From Owenia fusiformis (lineage: Eukaryota; Annelida; Polychaeta; Sabellida; Oweniidae): a stretch of 64,000 nt of DNA. The notes under the pieces are model-generated. The model was not told where the DNA came from, did no database searches, and worked only from the letters and a program-made list of their open reading frames with translations. Within the stretch, counting starts at the first letter, position 1, and each line of letters begins with the position of its first letter. Where the stretch lies: the NCBI GenBank assembly GCA_903813345.2, contig CAIIXF020000011.1, positions 2,754,571 to 2,818,570 of the forward strand. The letters run 5' to 3'. Position numbers and translations under genes: made by a program. Positions 47,388 to 58,925 of this stretch are shown piece after piece.

Positions 47388-49599
47388 TATATAAATGTTT
47401 TTTTCTTAATCTGGGTATTGCAGAAGCTTTATCAAATCTCGACCGTGACAGGATTCCAATCATGCTTTTGAAAAAATATACTTGAAATTATAGCTGGTCC
47501 AATGTTATAGCATATGCTTGGTATTCGATCGATGGAACTAATTTTCCAGATGTTCAGAAAACATGTTTGTTGCTGATAAATAGGTTAATTGCAAAAAATC
47601 AAGGTGTTAGCTCATTTGTTTAATCAAATATCATTCAATTATCTCCATCGATGAGTTGCAACTTCTCTTTATCTGCTGCTATAAAAGGTGAAATCCCATA
47701 GTACGCTTTAAAATATAGCACTCTTCCTCAGGTATATAGCTCATTTAGCTAAGGATGATTAATATTAGCATAGCCAATCACTAGTGTATGTCAATTATAT
47801 TATTATGTATCAAACATCTCTGATACGATTGGATAGAAATATCCTGTCTGATTGGTGCAAATTTCTCAAATTTGATTGGTAGATATACTTCTAATATCTG
47901 ATTGGTGGAGAAAAATGATTAGCCGTACCAATTATATTTAAAATACATTGGTTTAATTTTAAAACGGTAGATTTTTGAGCCGCTAATTTAAAGATCTCTC
48001 TTAAGTCGATTTCTCTTATTAACAAAAATGATAAGGTTGTGGTAAAATATGGCATAATGGAAAATTTGACAGGCCTGCAACAATCTGATAGCCTTGCGTG
48101 TAGTAAAGAACATACTCTATCTGCCATATCTTTAAATATTAAATTACAGAAATTTATCCAGAAAGAAATACTCAGTACAAGGGTGCTTACACCAAAATAA
48201 TCAGTGAGTGACATTTTACTATCATACAATTTACTAGAAAAGCCTGTACATTGCTTCCGGACTCTTCCTGACATTTATTGATATTTCTCATAAACTAATT
48301 TACAATCTACTCTATCTCGCTGTAACTAATGAAATTGCGTGCCAAATAACTTATATGAATACATTTGGCCATATTATACATTTGCGTTGTTAAAGTAGAG
48401 ATGTCAATGGTTTAAGGCTGAAATCAAGACCAAGCTTTAGACGTAACAACTTCTGGAACAGGCCTTGTATTTAGCGTTTAAAGGTCAACCCAGTCATGTT
48501 TGAGATACATATTCCGTAGTACTACGGAATATAACTGATCATTTCAGTAAAATTTATATCTCTAAGGCCCCAATCACACCAAACAAGTTCTCTACCGTTC
48601 TTTCCAGTCGTACAAAAAATCCGTAAAACGGGCTAAGTATGGCTGTGGTCGTGAAATATGTCAAAAATAATTAGCCACTTCGTTCATAAACAGTCTACAA
48701 TACGTCCATCTCATTCCTAGTTCGTTCAGGTCGCACCACGTCGGTATGCACACGCACTACAAATTGATATCCGATTGCACAATGTCGTTAACTCGTCCCT
48801 AGTAGGGTCCGAGTACGGCAATTACGTTCCTAGTCTAGTAGGTCATCTCGTTTGAGTTGTCACACGATCTAATTACAGAACAGTATGGTCGCCATCGAAT
48901 TTAGAATCATTTCAAAATTCTAAAATCACGTTCCCGTCTGAGAACGTTCATGAAACAAAAGCAAAAACATTGACTTTTGCACGTTGGTGATGATGCGCCT
49001 TTTTTAATAGATTTCATATCTTAGAAGCGTATCAGTTAAAAAAATTACTAGATGGCCAAACATATTTTGCCATGCACTGCGCCTATTCATTTGGCAATTT
49101 AGTTGTAAATTTTCTCTTGAAAAAATAAGTCGTCCAAATTTTGGGAGTTTTCTTGCAGAAATCGCCCAATCCCCCCCTCCATCCATTTTGTACGATCACC
49201 AGGCGTGATACAGGAATATATAGCCGATCTTCAGCTCCATTGACTTCCATACAAATGCTTCGCTAGGTATGTAATGCATTTATAAACTTATATAACATAT
49301 ATATAATATATACCTAGGAAGAAATAGCGCACTGGGTATTCACCTATTATATGACAGTCATAGTATGAATTTAATTATCTAATACAGAATCACCCCGCTG
49401 CGATAATACACAAGTGAAATATTACAATTGGTAATTCAATTTTAGCAACAACAGTTTTATCGTTCAATAGAATCATCTAATCCATGCATATGAGTGTGAT
49501 GCAGTAAAATTTACGATTTGTTTACATTCATTTTGCCCCTAACTTTGGAATGTGGTCCCCAGAAAGATAAAATCAAAATTGACTAATATCTTGTATCGT
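47388..49599. other. No confirmed gene
   Basis: Contains four GATTGG (inverted CCAAT) words at 47827, 47850, 47874 and 47900, about 24 bases apart, and a perfect palindrome at 48509. A G+C-richer patch at 48570-48960 begins aaggccccaatcacaccaaa, which looks like one end of a transposon. A minus-strand frame with a strong start context (49004-49186) is not otherwise supported. Confidence 0.4.
48509..48532. repeat. Perfect 24-bp palindrome
   Basis: Half-site atattccgtagt followed directly by its exact inverse, no spacer. Confidence 0.9.
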
Positions 49600-52500
49600 C
49601 AATTCCAATATGCTCTCCTTATTATCGAGCCACTATTATATACTTTTTTCAAAACATAAGATATACCAAATGGTGCACAATGTACCTTTTGATATGAATC
49701 ATTTGGATTCTTTGTGTAAATATCCAATACGTTCTTCCTATTATCGAGTTACATACTTTTTTTTCAAAACATAAGATATACCACATGGTGCAAAATGTAC
49801 CTTTTGATATGAATCATTTGGATTCTTTGTGTAAATATCAAATATGTTCTTCCTATTATCGAGTTACATACTTTTTTTTCAAAACATAAGACATACCACA
49901 TAGTGCGCAATGTACCTTTTGAAATGAAACATTTGGATTCTTTGTGTAAATATCCAATATGTTCTTCCTATTATCGAGTTACTATTATCTACTTTTTTCA
50001 AAACATAAGATATAGCACATGGTGCACTATGTACCTTTTGAAATAAAACATTTTTATTCTTTGTGTAAACATCCAATATGCTCTCCTTATTATCGAGCCA
50101 CTATTATGTACTTTTTTCAAAACATAAGATATACCACATGGTGCAGAATGTACCTTTTGAAATAAAACATTTAGATTCTTTTGTGTAAATAACCAATATG
50201 TTCTTCCTATTATCGAGTCACTATTATGTACTTTTTTCAAAACATAAGATATACCACATGGTCCACAATGTACCTTTTGAAATAAAACATTTGGATTCTT
50301 TGTGTAAATATCCAATATGTTCTTCATTTTATCGAGTCACTATTATATACTTTTTCCAAAACATAAGATATAGCACATGGTGCACAATGTACCTTTTGAT
50401 ATGAATCATTTGGATTCTTTGTTTAAATATCCAATATGTTCTTCCAATTATCGAGCCACTATTATATACTTTTTTCAAAACATAAGATATAGCACATGGT
50501 GCAAAATGTACCTTTTGATATGAATCATTTGGATTCTTTGTGTAGATATCCAATATGTTCTTCCTATTATCGAGTTACTATTATATACTTTTTTTCAAAA
50601 CATAAGATATATCACATGGTGCAAAATGTACCTTTTGATATGAATCATTTGGATTCTTTGTGTAAATATCCAATATGCTCTTTCTATTATCGAGTTACTA
50701 TTATCTACTTTTTTTTCAAAACATAAGACATACCACATGGTGCAAAATGTACCTTTTGAAATAAAACATTTGGATTCTTTGTGTAAATATCCAATATGCT
50801 CTTTCTATTATCAAGTTACTATTATCTACTTTTTCCAAAACATAAGATATACAACATGGTGCACAATGTACCTTTTGATATGAATCATTTGGATTCTTTG
50901 TGTAAATATCCAATATGTTCTTCCTATTATCGAGCCACTATTATATACTTTTTCAAAACATAAGATATACCACATGGTGCAAAATGTACCTTTTGATATG
51001 AATCATTTGGATTCTTTGTGTGAATATCCAATATGTTCTTCCTATTATCGAGTCACTATTATATACTTTTTCCAAAACATACGATATACCACATGGTGCA
51101 GAATGTTCCTTTTGAAATGAATCATTTGGATTCTTTGTGTAAATATCCAATATGCTCTTTCTATTATCGAGTCACTATTATATACTTTTTTCAAAACATA
51201 CGATATACCACATGGTGCAGAATGTTCCTTTTGAAATGAATCATTTGGATTCTTTGTGTAAATATCCAATATGTTCTTCCTATTATCGAGTCACTATTAT
51301 ATACTTTTTTTCAAAACATAAGACATACCACATGGTGCAAAATGTACCTTTTGAAATGAATCATTTGGATTCTTTGTGTAAATAACCAATATGCTCTTCC
51401 TATTATCGAGTCACTATTATATACTTTTTTCAAAACATAAGACATACCACATGGTGCAAAATGTACCTTTTGATATGAATCATTTGGATTCTTTGTGTGA
51501 ATATCCAATATGCTCTTCCTATTATCGAGCCACTATTATATACTTTTTTCAAAACATAAGATATACCAAATGGTGCACAATGTACCTTTTAATATGAATC
51601 ATTTGGATTCTTTGTGTGAATATCCAATATGTTCTTCCTATTATCGAGTCACTATTATACACTTTTTTCAAAACATAAGATATACCAAATGGTGCACTAT
51701 GTACCTTTTGAAATGAATCATTTGGATTCTTTGTGTAAATATCCAATATGCTCTTCCTATTATCGAGTCACTATTATATACTTTTTTCAAAACATAAGAC
51801 ATACCACATGGTGGAAAATGTACCTTTTGATATGAATCATTTGGATTCTTTGTGTAAATATCCAATATGTTCTTCCTATTATCGAGTTACTATTATCTAC
51901 TTTTTTCAAAACATAAGACATACCACATGGTGGAAAATGTACCTTTTGATATGAATCATTTGGATTCTTTGTGTAAATATCCAATATGTTCTTCCTATTA
52001 TCGAGTCACTATTATATACTTTTTTTCAAAACATAAGACATACCACCCCGATACCACATGGTGCACAATGTACCTTTTGAAATGAAACATTTGGATTCTT
52101 TGTGTAAATATCCAATATGTTCTTCCTATTATCGAGTTACTATTATCTACTTTTTTCAAAACATAAGACATACCACCCCGATACCACATGGTGCACAATG
52201 TACCATTTGATATGAATCATTTTGGATTATTTGTGTAAATATCCAATATGCTATTTCTATTATCGAGTTACTATCATATACTTTTTCCAAAACATAAGAT
52301 ATACCATGTGGTGCACAATGTTCCTTTTGAAATGAAACATTTGGATTCTTTGTGTAAATATCCAATATGCTCTTTCTATTATCGAGCTACTATCATATCC
52401 AATATGTTCTTCCTATTATCGAGTTACTATTCTCTACTTTTTTCAAAACATAAGATATACCAAATGGTGCACAATGTACCTTTTGATATGAATCATTTGG

Positions 52501-53230
52501 ATTCTTTGTGTAAATATCCAATATGCTCTTTCTATTATCGAGTTACTATTATATACTTTTTTCAAAACATAAGATATACCACATGGTGCGCAATGTAACT
52601 TTTGAAATGAAACATTTGGATTCTTTGTGTAAATATCCAATATGTTCTTCCTATTATCGAGTTACTATTATATACTTTTTTTCAAAACATACGATATACC
52701 ACATGGTGCAAAATGTACCTTTTGATATGAATCATTTGGATTCTTTGTGTGAATATCCGATATGTTCTTCCTTTTATCGAGTTACTATTATCTACTTTTT
52801 TCAAAACATAAGATATAGCACATTATGGACAATGGACCCTTTGGAATGAAACATTTGGATTCTTTGTGTAAATATCCAATATGTTCTTCCTATTGTCGAG
52901 TCACTATTATATACTGTTTTCAAAACATAAGATATACCACATGGTGAACAATGTTCCTTTTGAAATGAAACATTTTGATTATTTCTGTGAATATCCAATA
53001 TGTTCTTCCTATTATCGAGTTACTATCATATACTTTTTTCAAAACATAAGATATACCACGTGGTGCTCAATGTACCTTTTGAAATGAATCATTTTGATTC
53101 TTTGTGTAACTAACCAATATGCTCTTCCTATTATCGAGTTACTATTATCTTCTCTTTTTTCAAAACATAAGACATACCACATGGTGCACTATGTACCTTT
53201 TGAAATGAAACATTTGGATTCTGTGTGTAA
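49600..53230 (+). repeat. 119-bp satellite array, ~30 units
   Basis: Each unit has tcttcctattatcgag, actattatatactttttt, caaaacataagatatacc, acatggtgcacaatgtacct and atttggattctttgtgtaaa. Period is 119 bp (open frames recur at 119-base steps, e.g. 51510, 51629, 51748, 51867). A small insertion (ccccgatacca type) occurs in two consecutive units (~52045 and ~52175) and one unit is truncated near 52395. The many 65-75-codon frames on both strands are by-products. Confidence 0.95.
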
Positions 53231-53235
53231 CATTT

Positions 53236-53435
53236 TTGATTTGTACAGTCATTTACCTTTATTCACATTTCCTGGATTTTTTGAGTTTTATGAAAAAGTT
53301 TGGGTAAATCCCCGTTACAATGTTCATCAAATCATCATACATGGCCACACGTCAACATGTTACATAAATCCAAATGGAAATACTAAACAAATCAAGAAAT
53401 TAAGTGACTTTTTGCAAGTTATCTACAAGTTATAA
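53236..53435 (+). CDS. Possible terminal exon after the satellite
   Basis: Outside the repeat, ~60 codons stay open to TAA at 53433, following a ttgatttgtacag acceptor at ~53250. The product is aromatic-rich with several His and basic residues and looks protein-like, but no family is recognised and it abuts a satellite. Chance cannot be excluded. Confidence 0.22.
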
Positions 53436-53518
53436 ATGGTATTCTTGGTCTACCAACACACGTGATGCTATCGATTCATCCATCCATTATTATATATCAC
53501 AGCAAATGGTCCATCCCT

Positions 53519-53710
53519 TGCCTGTAGCCAGCTTTTACCAGGAGGGGGAGCTCTTTTCCAGGGGGGAGCTTTTTCACAATTTTGGCTAAAATCATGCGAA
53601 AAATTCTCAGAATGGTGAAAAACTGCATGATTTTGAACGAATTTCTGGCCAAGGGGGGGGGGGAGCTTCCGCTCCTCCACCCCCCCCCCCCTCTGGCTAC
53701 AGGCGTGCAC
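53519..53710. mobile_element. Short G-tract element, copy 2
   Basis: gcctgtagccagc at the left and its inverse ggctacaggcgtgc at the right, runs of 10 or more G and C, and the shared core tcagaatggtgaaaaactgc. Counterpart of 16767-16966. Confidence 0.75.
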
Positions 53711-54771
53711 CCCCCTTGATAATCACTGATGCAAATAGTGAACGGGAAATGTCAAAACATGTTAGCAAGCTTATTTATACATTTCTAGATAGTCTTTAAC
53801 ATTTTGGCCATTCATCAATTTCATTCATAAAAAAGCGAAGACATGTTTGTTCATTTGCATGATCGGTAGCCAATTTGTGCAACACAGCATAACTAAGCAA
53901 ACCTTATACCTTCCAGACAAATGACATTATATCTTGAACTGACTAGTTAACCCGTATAACTTATTTATGGATAAAAGAAAGGTCACATTTACGTCAAATT
54001 TTAACGGATGAGTTATCTTTTTTATTGAAAGTAGTATTTATGGAACTCCTGGGCCTATATTATTAACCAGGTAGTAAACGGATTTTCATGATGTCGTGTT
54101 ATATATTTGGTGCGTTTTTACTGAAATTTAAGGGCTAAATTCTTTTCCAGAGAGAGTCTATTTTGACTTCCCGGCTTTTAATCTTCCCGGCAGCTTACAA
54201 GGTGATTTATCATTGTTTCGACTAACTTAATTATTTTCCCAACATCTCGGAAACGCTGCCTATCGTTTCAGAAAACGCGCCTTTGAATTCAGGTCCAACG
54301 ATTAACTCTTGAAAGCCTGAGCATATTCCATGTTAATTCCCCTCCAAAGGCGATCGGAGATTCCATTTGGATCACATGCTCATAAAGATTGTCATATAAT
54401 AAAATATGTCATGTACATTTTCGAACTATTGCAACTGAGAAGGTGAATAATACATTATCAAATGGCACCTTGTAGTTATCAAACCTTTTGAGAGGGTGTA
54501 CATTGTACACTGTACAACAGGTTCGCAATCAACTTCGAATCGTAGCAAATGTATATTTATTTTAACTCTTAAAAGATCAGAGATTGAAATATGTAACATA
54601 GCTATAAAGGTTATTCTGCATCCTAATTATTATTGAACACGCTTCAATTAGATAGTTTCATTAAAGTAGCAAAATATTCATCTGAGGTATGAAAAAATAG
54701 GAATGTTTTTTTTCTTGAATATTGTGTATTGACAAATCCTTGGACATTTTGATAAACCGTTGAAAATTGAC
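53711..54771. other. No clear feature
   Basis: Nothing recognised. Confidence 0.5.
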
Positions 54772-55070
54772 TATTATTCCATAGTTAGCATGATATTCAT
54801 AGGATAACATGTGAAAATAAAAACGGTATTTTTGTAATCAGTGGTAAAATATGATATTTTTGACAAATTTTCACTTAACCATAGCATTACGGTTTTTAGC
54901 CATGACATGCGGCGCCGTATGCGATGGTTTATGGATTTTTGCTACTGCAGACTCAAAACGAGGCTAAGTGTCAACATCGCCGGATCGTTTGGAAAATTCG
55001 AATTAAATCACTTAATTTCCGACGATTCTGATGATGACTTTGACTATGGAATAGATATGAATAAATAATA
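54772..55070 (+). repeat. Dispersed repeat with coding-like core, copy B
   Basis: Direct match to 10678-10965. Here the frame is intact from 54841 to TAA at 55066: a basic RRRMRWF stretch, KTRLSVNIAGSFGKFELN, then an acidic SDDSDDDFDYG tail. The basic-then-acidic layout is seen at N-termini of some transposase-like proteins, which is only a suggestion. Confidence 0.7.
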
Positions 55071-55073
55071 CTC

Positions 55074-55175
55074 GTGATATGATTTTAATCCACTCATGGA
55101 TATTGATATCTGCACTCTCTCGCTACGCTCGCTCGTGCAGATATCATATCCATTCGTGGATAAAAATCATATCAC
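55074..55175. mobile_element. Palindromic hairpin element, ~100 bp
   Basis: gtgatatgattttaatccac pairs with gtggataaaaatcatatcac, and gatatctgcac with gtgcagatatc; the loop is ctctcgctacgctcgctc. It directly follows repeat copy B. Confidence 0.85.
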
Positions 55176-55677
55176 TCATAAATCATAGGATATCCTCTAT
55201 TTATGATGTCATCGTATTAATTAACCATCAGCAATTTTTGTGAAAATGTAAAACGCTTTTGGAAGTTATCCATTACCTAAGGGTAGTCCTGTTTCTGACG
55301 TGCGTAAGGATGACATTGACAATGACATCATATTAACAAAAACAATAGATGACCTAATTAACTGGACTGATCAATTGAGACACCGGGGAGCTAGATGTCA
55401 GGGTACATTATATACAGTATGAGCAATGACGATATTTCCATTAACTATTTATCCGACATTTATTATCAAATACTCTAGGGACGATCAACCCTATACATGT
55501 TGTATTATCCCACATATCTTGCCGATATAAATACAAGATCAATGCAAAAAAACATTGATCATTTTGAATGAAAATGTATGTTTTGTCTATTATATGTTAC
55601 GCCTGAGTGATTATTTTAAAGATTATATTTTTTTCAAGACATGTCATATTGACCTACTCTATCTCAAAAATATGTTT
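55176..55677. other. 3' flank of the minus-strand gene
   Basis: Likely holds its 3' UTR and polyadenylation site; no definite AATAAA placed. Nothing else seen. Confidence 0.35.
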
Positions 55678-55859
55678 TCATTTGATGAACGCTATATATA
55701 ATGGAATCCTGTCGTATTGCGAAATTCGATAACTTCCACAAGTTGTCTGGTCAAATCCACCTGGGTTGTCGAATCCATCGCCAGAAGTGGTGACATATTG
55801 TTCTAGTCTCAAAGCTTTTTTTGGACGGCATTCGGCGGTTAGTGTTCGGAGGTCGGCGT
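55678..55859 (-). CDS. Unrecognised gene, exon 4 (terminal)
   Basis: Preceded by a strong acceptor (accatttgttacag), two bases completing a GAC codon, then 59 codons and TGA at 55678-55680. G+C is ~47% against ~35% around it. The product is glycine- and aspartate-rich in the middle (SGDGFDNPGGFDQTTCGSY) with two Cys and ends IAFIK, which is very unlike random AT-rich translation. Joins exon 3 in phase 1: G from ACG|GTATGT plus AC gives Asp. Probably the C-terminus of a secreted or extracellular protein by its Cys pattern, but this is inference and no domain is recognised. Confidence 0.58.
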
Positions 55860-56007
55860 CTGTAACAAATGGTAGGTGTTAGTGATATTGTGCATGTTAA
55901 TGTTTTAACTTTCCGAGGAAATGCTTTTTTTTATCTTGACATGACTTTTTGGAATTATGTCGTAAAATGCTACAGATGGGTCTAATGTTTATTCAAATGT
56001 TATTCTA

Positions 56008-57109
56008 CAGGATGGGCCAAAAAAACCTATACCCAACTTTAAATCAGAATGAAAATAGCTATGTTCAATATGATACATTGGTTTATATATCATTTTAAAG
56101 GTAAGCCATTTTCGAACAATTTGGTATATAACACTATGTCATGAAATCAATATTAAAGTTTAAGTATGCTTATTTGGGAGGCCGGGTCGGTATTTAAGGT
56201 ATACAGATTTTAGAGAGAAAATAATAAATCTGCGGAATAATGTTAATTTTTTATTTAAAGAATATCATTTTGTTAGGTGAATACATGCTTGTATATTTGC
56301 ATATTGTGTGATTAAACTCATTGTTTATGAATTTTAGTGTTGTCTATCATCAATAAGTACTCAATTTGGTCTGTTAAAATACATTAAACGTATATGTGAC
56401 GAGGATTTTATTTCCAACAAGACATTGCCTAGTACCATAGATCAAAGCAGACATTTGTATTCCTTTGCAAACAAGGTGTCAATTTGATTGACCACCCAAC
56501 AGCCCCGATGCTAATGTGTTTGATTACCATACATGGAGCCATCTTGAGGAAATGGTACAATCAAAAGCATCCAATAAACAGCATCGATGAGCTGAAACAG
56601 AATCCTAAAGTGCTGAAATGAATTGCAACAAAAATCTCTCAATAAGGCTATTGATAGGTTGCGCTACCACTTGAAGCGTATTGTTGATGCAGAGGGGAGG
56701 GGGTGGGGGTATATTGAGCAATTGTTAAAATTGTTTAAATAAATAAAGTGTAAAATGTTATTAAACAACACTGAAATTCATAATCAATACATTTAGTCAC
56801 ACAATGATGCAAATATCAATATCCAAGCATGTATTCACCTAACAAAAGAATGATATTCTATAAATAAAAAATTAACATAATTCCGCAGATTTACTATTTT
56901 CTTCCTTAAATCTGGAGACCTTAAATAGCAACCCGGCCTCCCAAATAAGTATAATAAAACTTAACTATTGATTTCATGACATAGTGTTATATACCAAATT
57001 GTTTGAAATTGTATAACCTTTAAAATGATATGTAAGTTTATGTACCATATTGAATGTAACTATTTTTATCCTGATTTGAAGTTGAGTATTGTTTTTTTGG
57101 CCCACCCTG
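56008..57109. mobile_element. Tc1/mariner-type element with ~370-bp TIRs
   Basis: CAGGATGGGCCAAAAAAAC at the left and its inverse (gtttttttggcccaccctg) at the right, flanked by TA on both sides (56006-56007 and 57110-57111). Inverse matching continues for about 370 bp on each side (left to ~56390, right from ~56745), much longer than usual mariner TIRs. The ~350-bp centre is a transposase remnant, so most of the gene is deleted. It sits in intron 3 of the minus-strand gene. Confidence 0.88.
56411..56742 (+). pseudogene. Mariner transposase 3' remnant (DDE/D catalytic tail)
   Basis: The second catalytic Asp motif FQQD is at 56412-56423 and the third region reads PPNSPDANVFDY near 56488-56524, where the usual preceding Trp codon has become TGA. 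The C-terminal GWGYIEQLLK and stop follow at ~56700-56742. An early TAG, the TGA and frameshifts inactivate it. The FQQD Asp to the Asp of VFDY is about 34 residues if the frame is followed by homology, as in DD34D mariners. The N-terminal DNA-binding part and first catalytic Asp are missing. Confidence 0.82.
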
Positions 57110-57274
57110 TATACAAACAATTTGACAGGAATCGTAAAGCAGGTCACTTCCTGGTTTCAATAGATGTCATTCTGAATAGTTTATGAACATAAATAAGACT
57201 GCTTGATTGCTAAAAACATATACACGATTATTTGTTTACAAACATAGCTGTATGGATTCAATTTTAGCTTTCAT

Positions 57275-57310
57275 ACAGGGTGACCCCAAAAACGTTTCCC
57301 TCGAATTTAG
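57275..57310 (+). mobile_element. Solitary Tc1/mariner-type end
   Basis: TACAGGGTGACCCCAAAAAC fits a mariner terminus; no partner found. Confidence 0.4.
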
Positions 57311-57780
57311 GAATAAACGTTCTCAATTATGAAGGAATCGCTTTAAAACGGGATCCGAATTTCATAAAATTGAAATGTACTGGACGATTCCACATTCAGG
57401 AGGGGATAGGGGGTGCCCACGTGGATCATGTTTTGTAAGGTACTGTAATTTTTGATTCAATAGAAAATTATTATTAATCGTTTACACATAATTTCCATGA
57501 AAATTAAAGGCAGAATATGCAAGATTGACTGAGTTAATCAACTTTTTATGTGGTCTTGTTGTTCGTACGTCCTGTGATAATTAAGATGTTTAATGATAGT
57601 CGAAATTTGACCTTATTTCGCATGACGTCCTTAAACCTCACACTTATGGTGTTCATATAAAATGGAGCATTGCTAATAAGGCTGATATTACGAAATTCTA
57701 CTCCATTTTCTGTTCATTAACCAACGAGTCTTGTTGCATATGCATGCGTGTATTGAAAAAATCTCACTTTTATGAAAATA

Positions 57781-57996
57781 CTACACACTCCCCTCAGAAG
57801 TTTAACAACCGGAAGTGACGACCGAGAGTTCAACTTTAGATGGCGTGTCAAAGCCTAGTCATGTTAAGCGATTAACATTGGAATCATATTTGTCACAAAC
57901 CGAACTATTTTTCATGGAACAAAATTGAGATTCAAATTATTTTAGACATTGATATGCTATCCAGTCCGATTGCCAAATTTATGGAGGGGTGTGTAA
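57781..57996. mobile_element. MITE family A, copy 4
   Basis: ctacacactcccctcagaag at the left and aaatttatggaggggtgtgt at the right are inverse; caaccggaagt follows the left end as in the other copies. Lies in intron 3 of the minus-strand gene. Confidence 0.75.
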
Positions 57997-58767
57997 CTTG
58001 TCGATGGTTTTGAAGAATGTACCTGTTCCAACTCACTATTTTGTTAATCTTAATCTTTGTGGGTTTATCTCGAATATGACTCATCCATTATTATCGAAAA
58101 AAGAATGTGCTTGTTCCAACTCACTATTTTGTTGACTCAAACAGGTAAGGTTTATCTCGATCGAATACGGCTTATCCATATACTATCGAAAATACCAATA
58201 TCAAAGGATAGAGGAGCTACTTATGGCTAATTGTGATTTAATATAAATATTATTACGAAATGAAACACTAGACTGGCATTTATATTAGCTATGATGTTTT
58301 TGTAATCAGTCACGACATCTAGCTATATCAAACAATGTGCACTTTACTGTAGCAATGAGATCGTTAATGGAAACTACAGCATCTTTACTGAAATGTCATA
58401 TCTGCGTTTGATTATCCATTTGCCCATTAATTCGTCGTCTACAAAATGAGATTGTACTTTTTGATATACTATACTACACCTTTTACATTACAAGTGCTAA
58501 ATTTATCCCGACTAGCATTTTTGGATTAGATTTCACAGAATATAGATTGCACTCCCTTTGCTATAACCTCGATAAAATGTTTTAATGTATTTTACTGTGA
58601 GAATCATGTTCAGTGAATTTACTGCAGAAATGGCATTAGAGAAATATTTCCATGTTTACAGTACTGTCACGACTAAACTGTCGTCGACGTATTAAATGAT
58701 CTAAAAACAGACATCGTTTCCATTAAACGAAGGTCGATCGTATCAAAGTAATCCCAAAATTACATAC

Positions 58768-58925
58768 CGTCTATGAATACGTAAGAATAAGCAGGACAGG
58801 CGTCAAAGGGGAAATACCGCTTTTCAAATACAGCGTAACCACGTGGCACAAACGCATCTATGAGACACGTGTAGTATTTTTCACAAGGAAAACAACCCCA
58901 AGTATCCCAAACTTTGATCCATACT
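58768..58925 (-). CDS. Unrecognised gene, exon 3
   Basis: Acceptor gtgtttctatag at 58926-58937, one base completing an Arg codon from exon 2, 52 codons, then one base before the donor ACG|GTATGT. Five Cys, several aromatic residues and a DTWGC motif suggest a disulphide-bonded extracellular segment. G+C and pyrimidine-rich third positions are coding-like. The DTWGC with following P..K-aromatic pattern resembles the terminal exon at 151-372. An alternative upstream extension of the open frame to ~58960 exists, so the acceptor is inferred from phase. Confidence 0.58.

Noticed and set aside
49879-53087. Dozens of 60-116-codon open frames on both strands with similar sequences
   Set aside because: They recur every 119 bases and are translations of the satellite unit, not a protein family.
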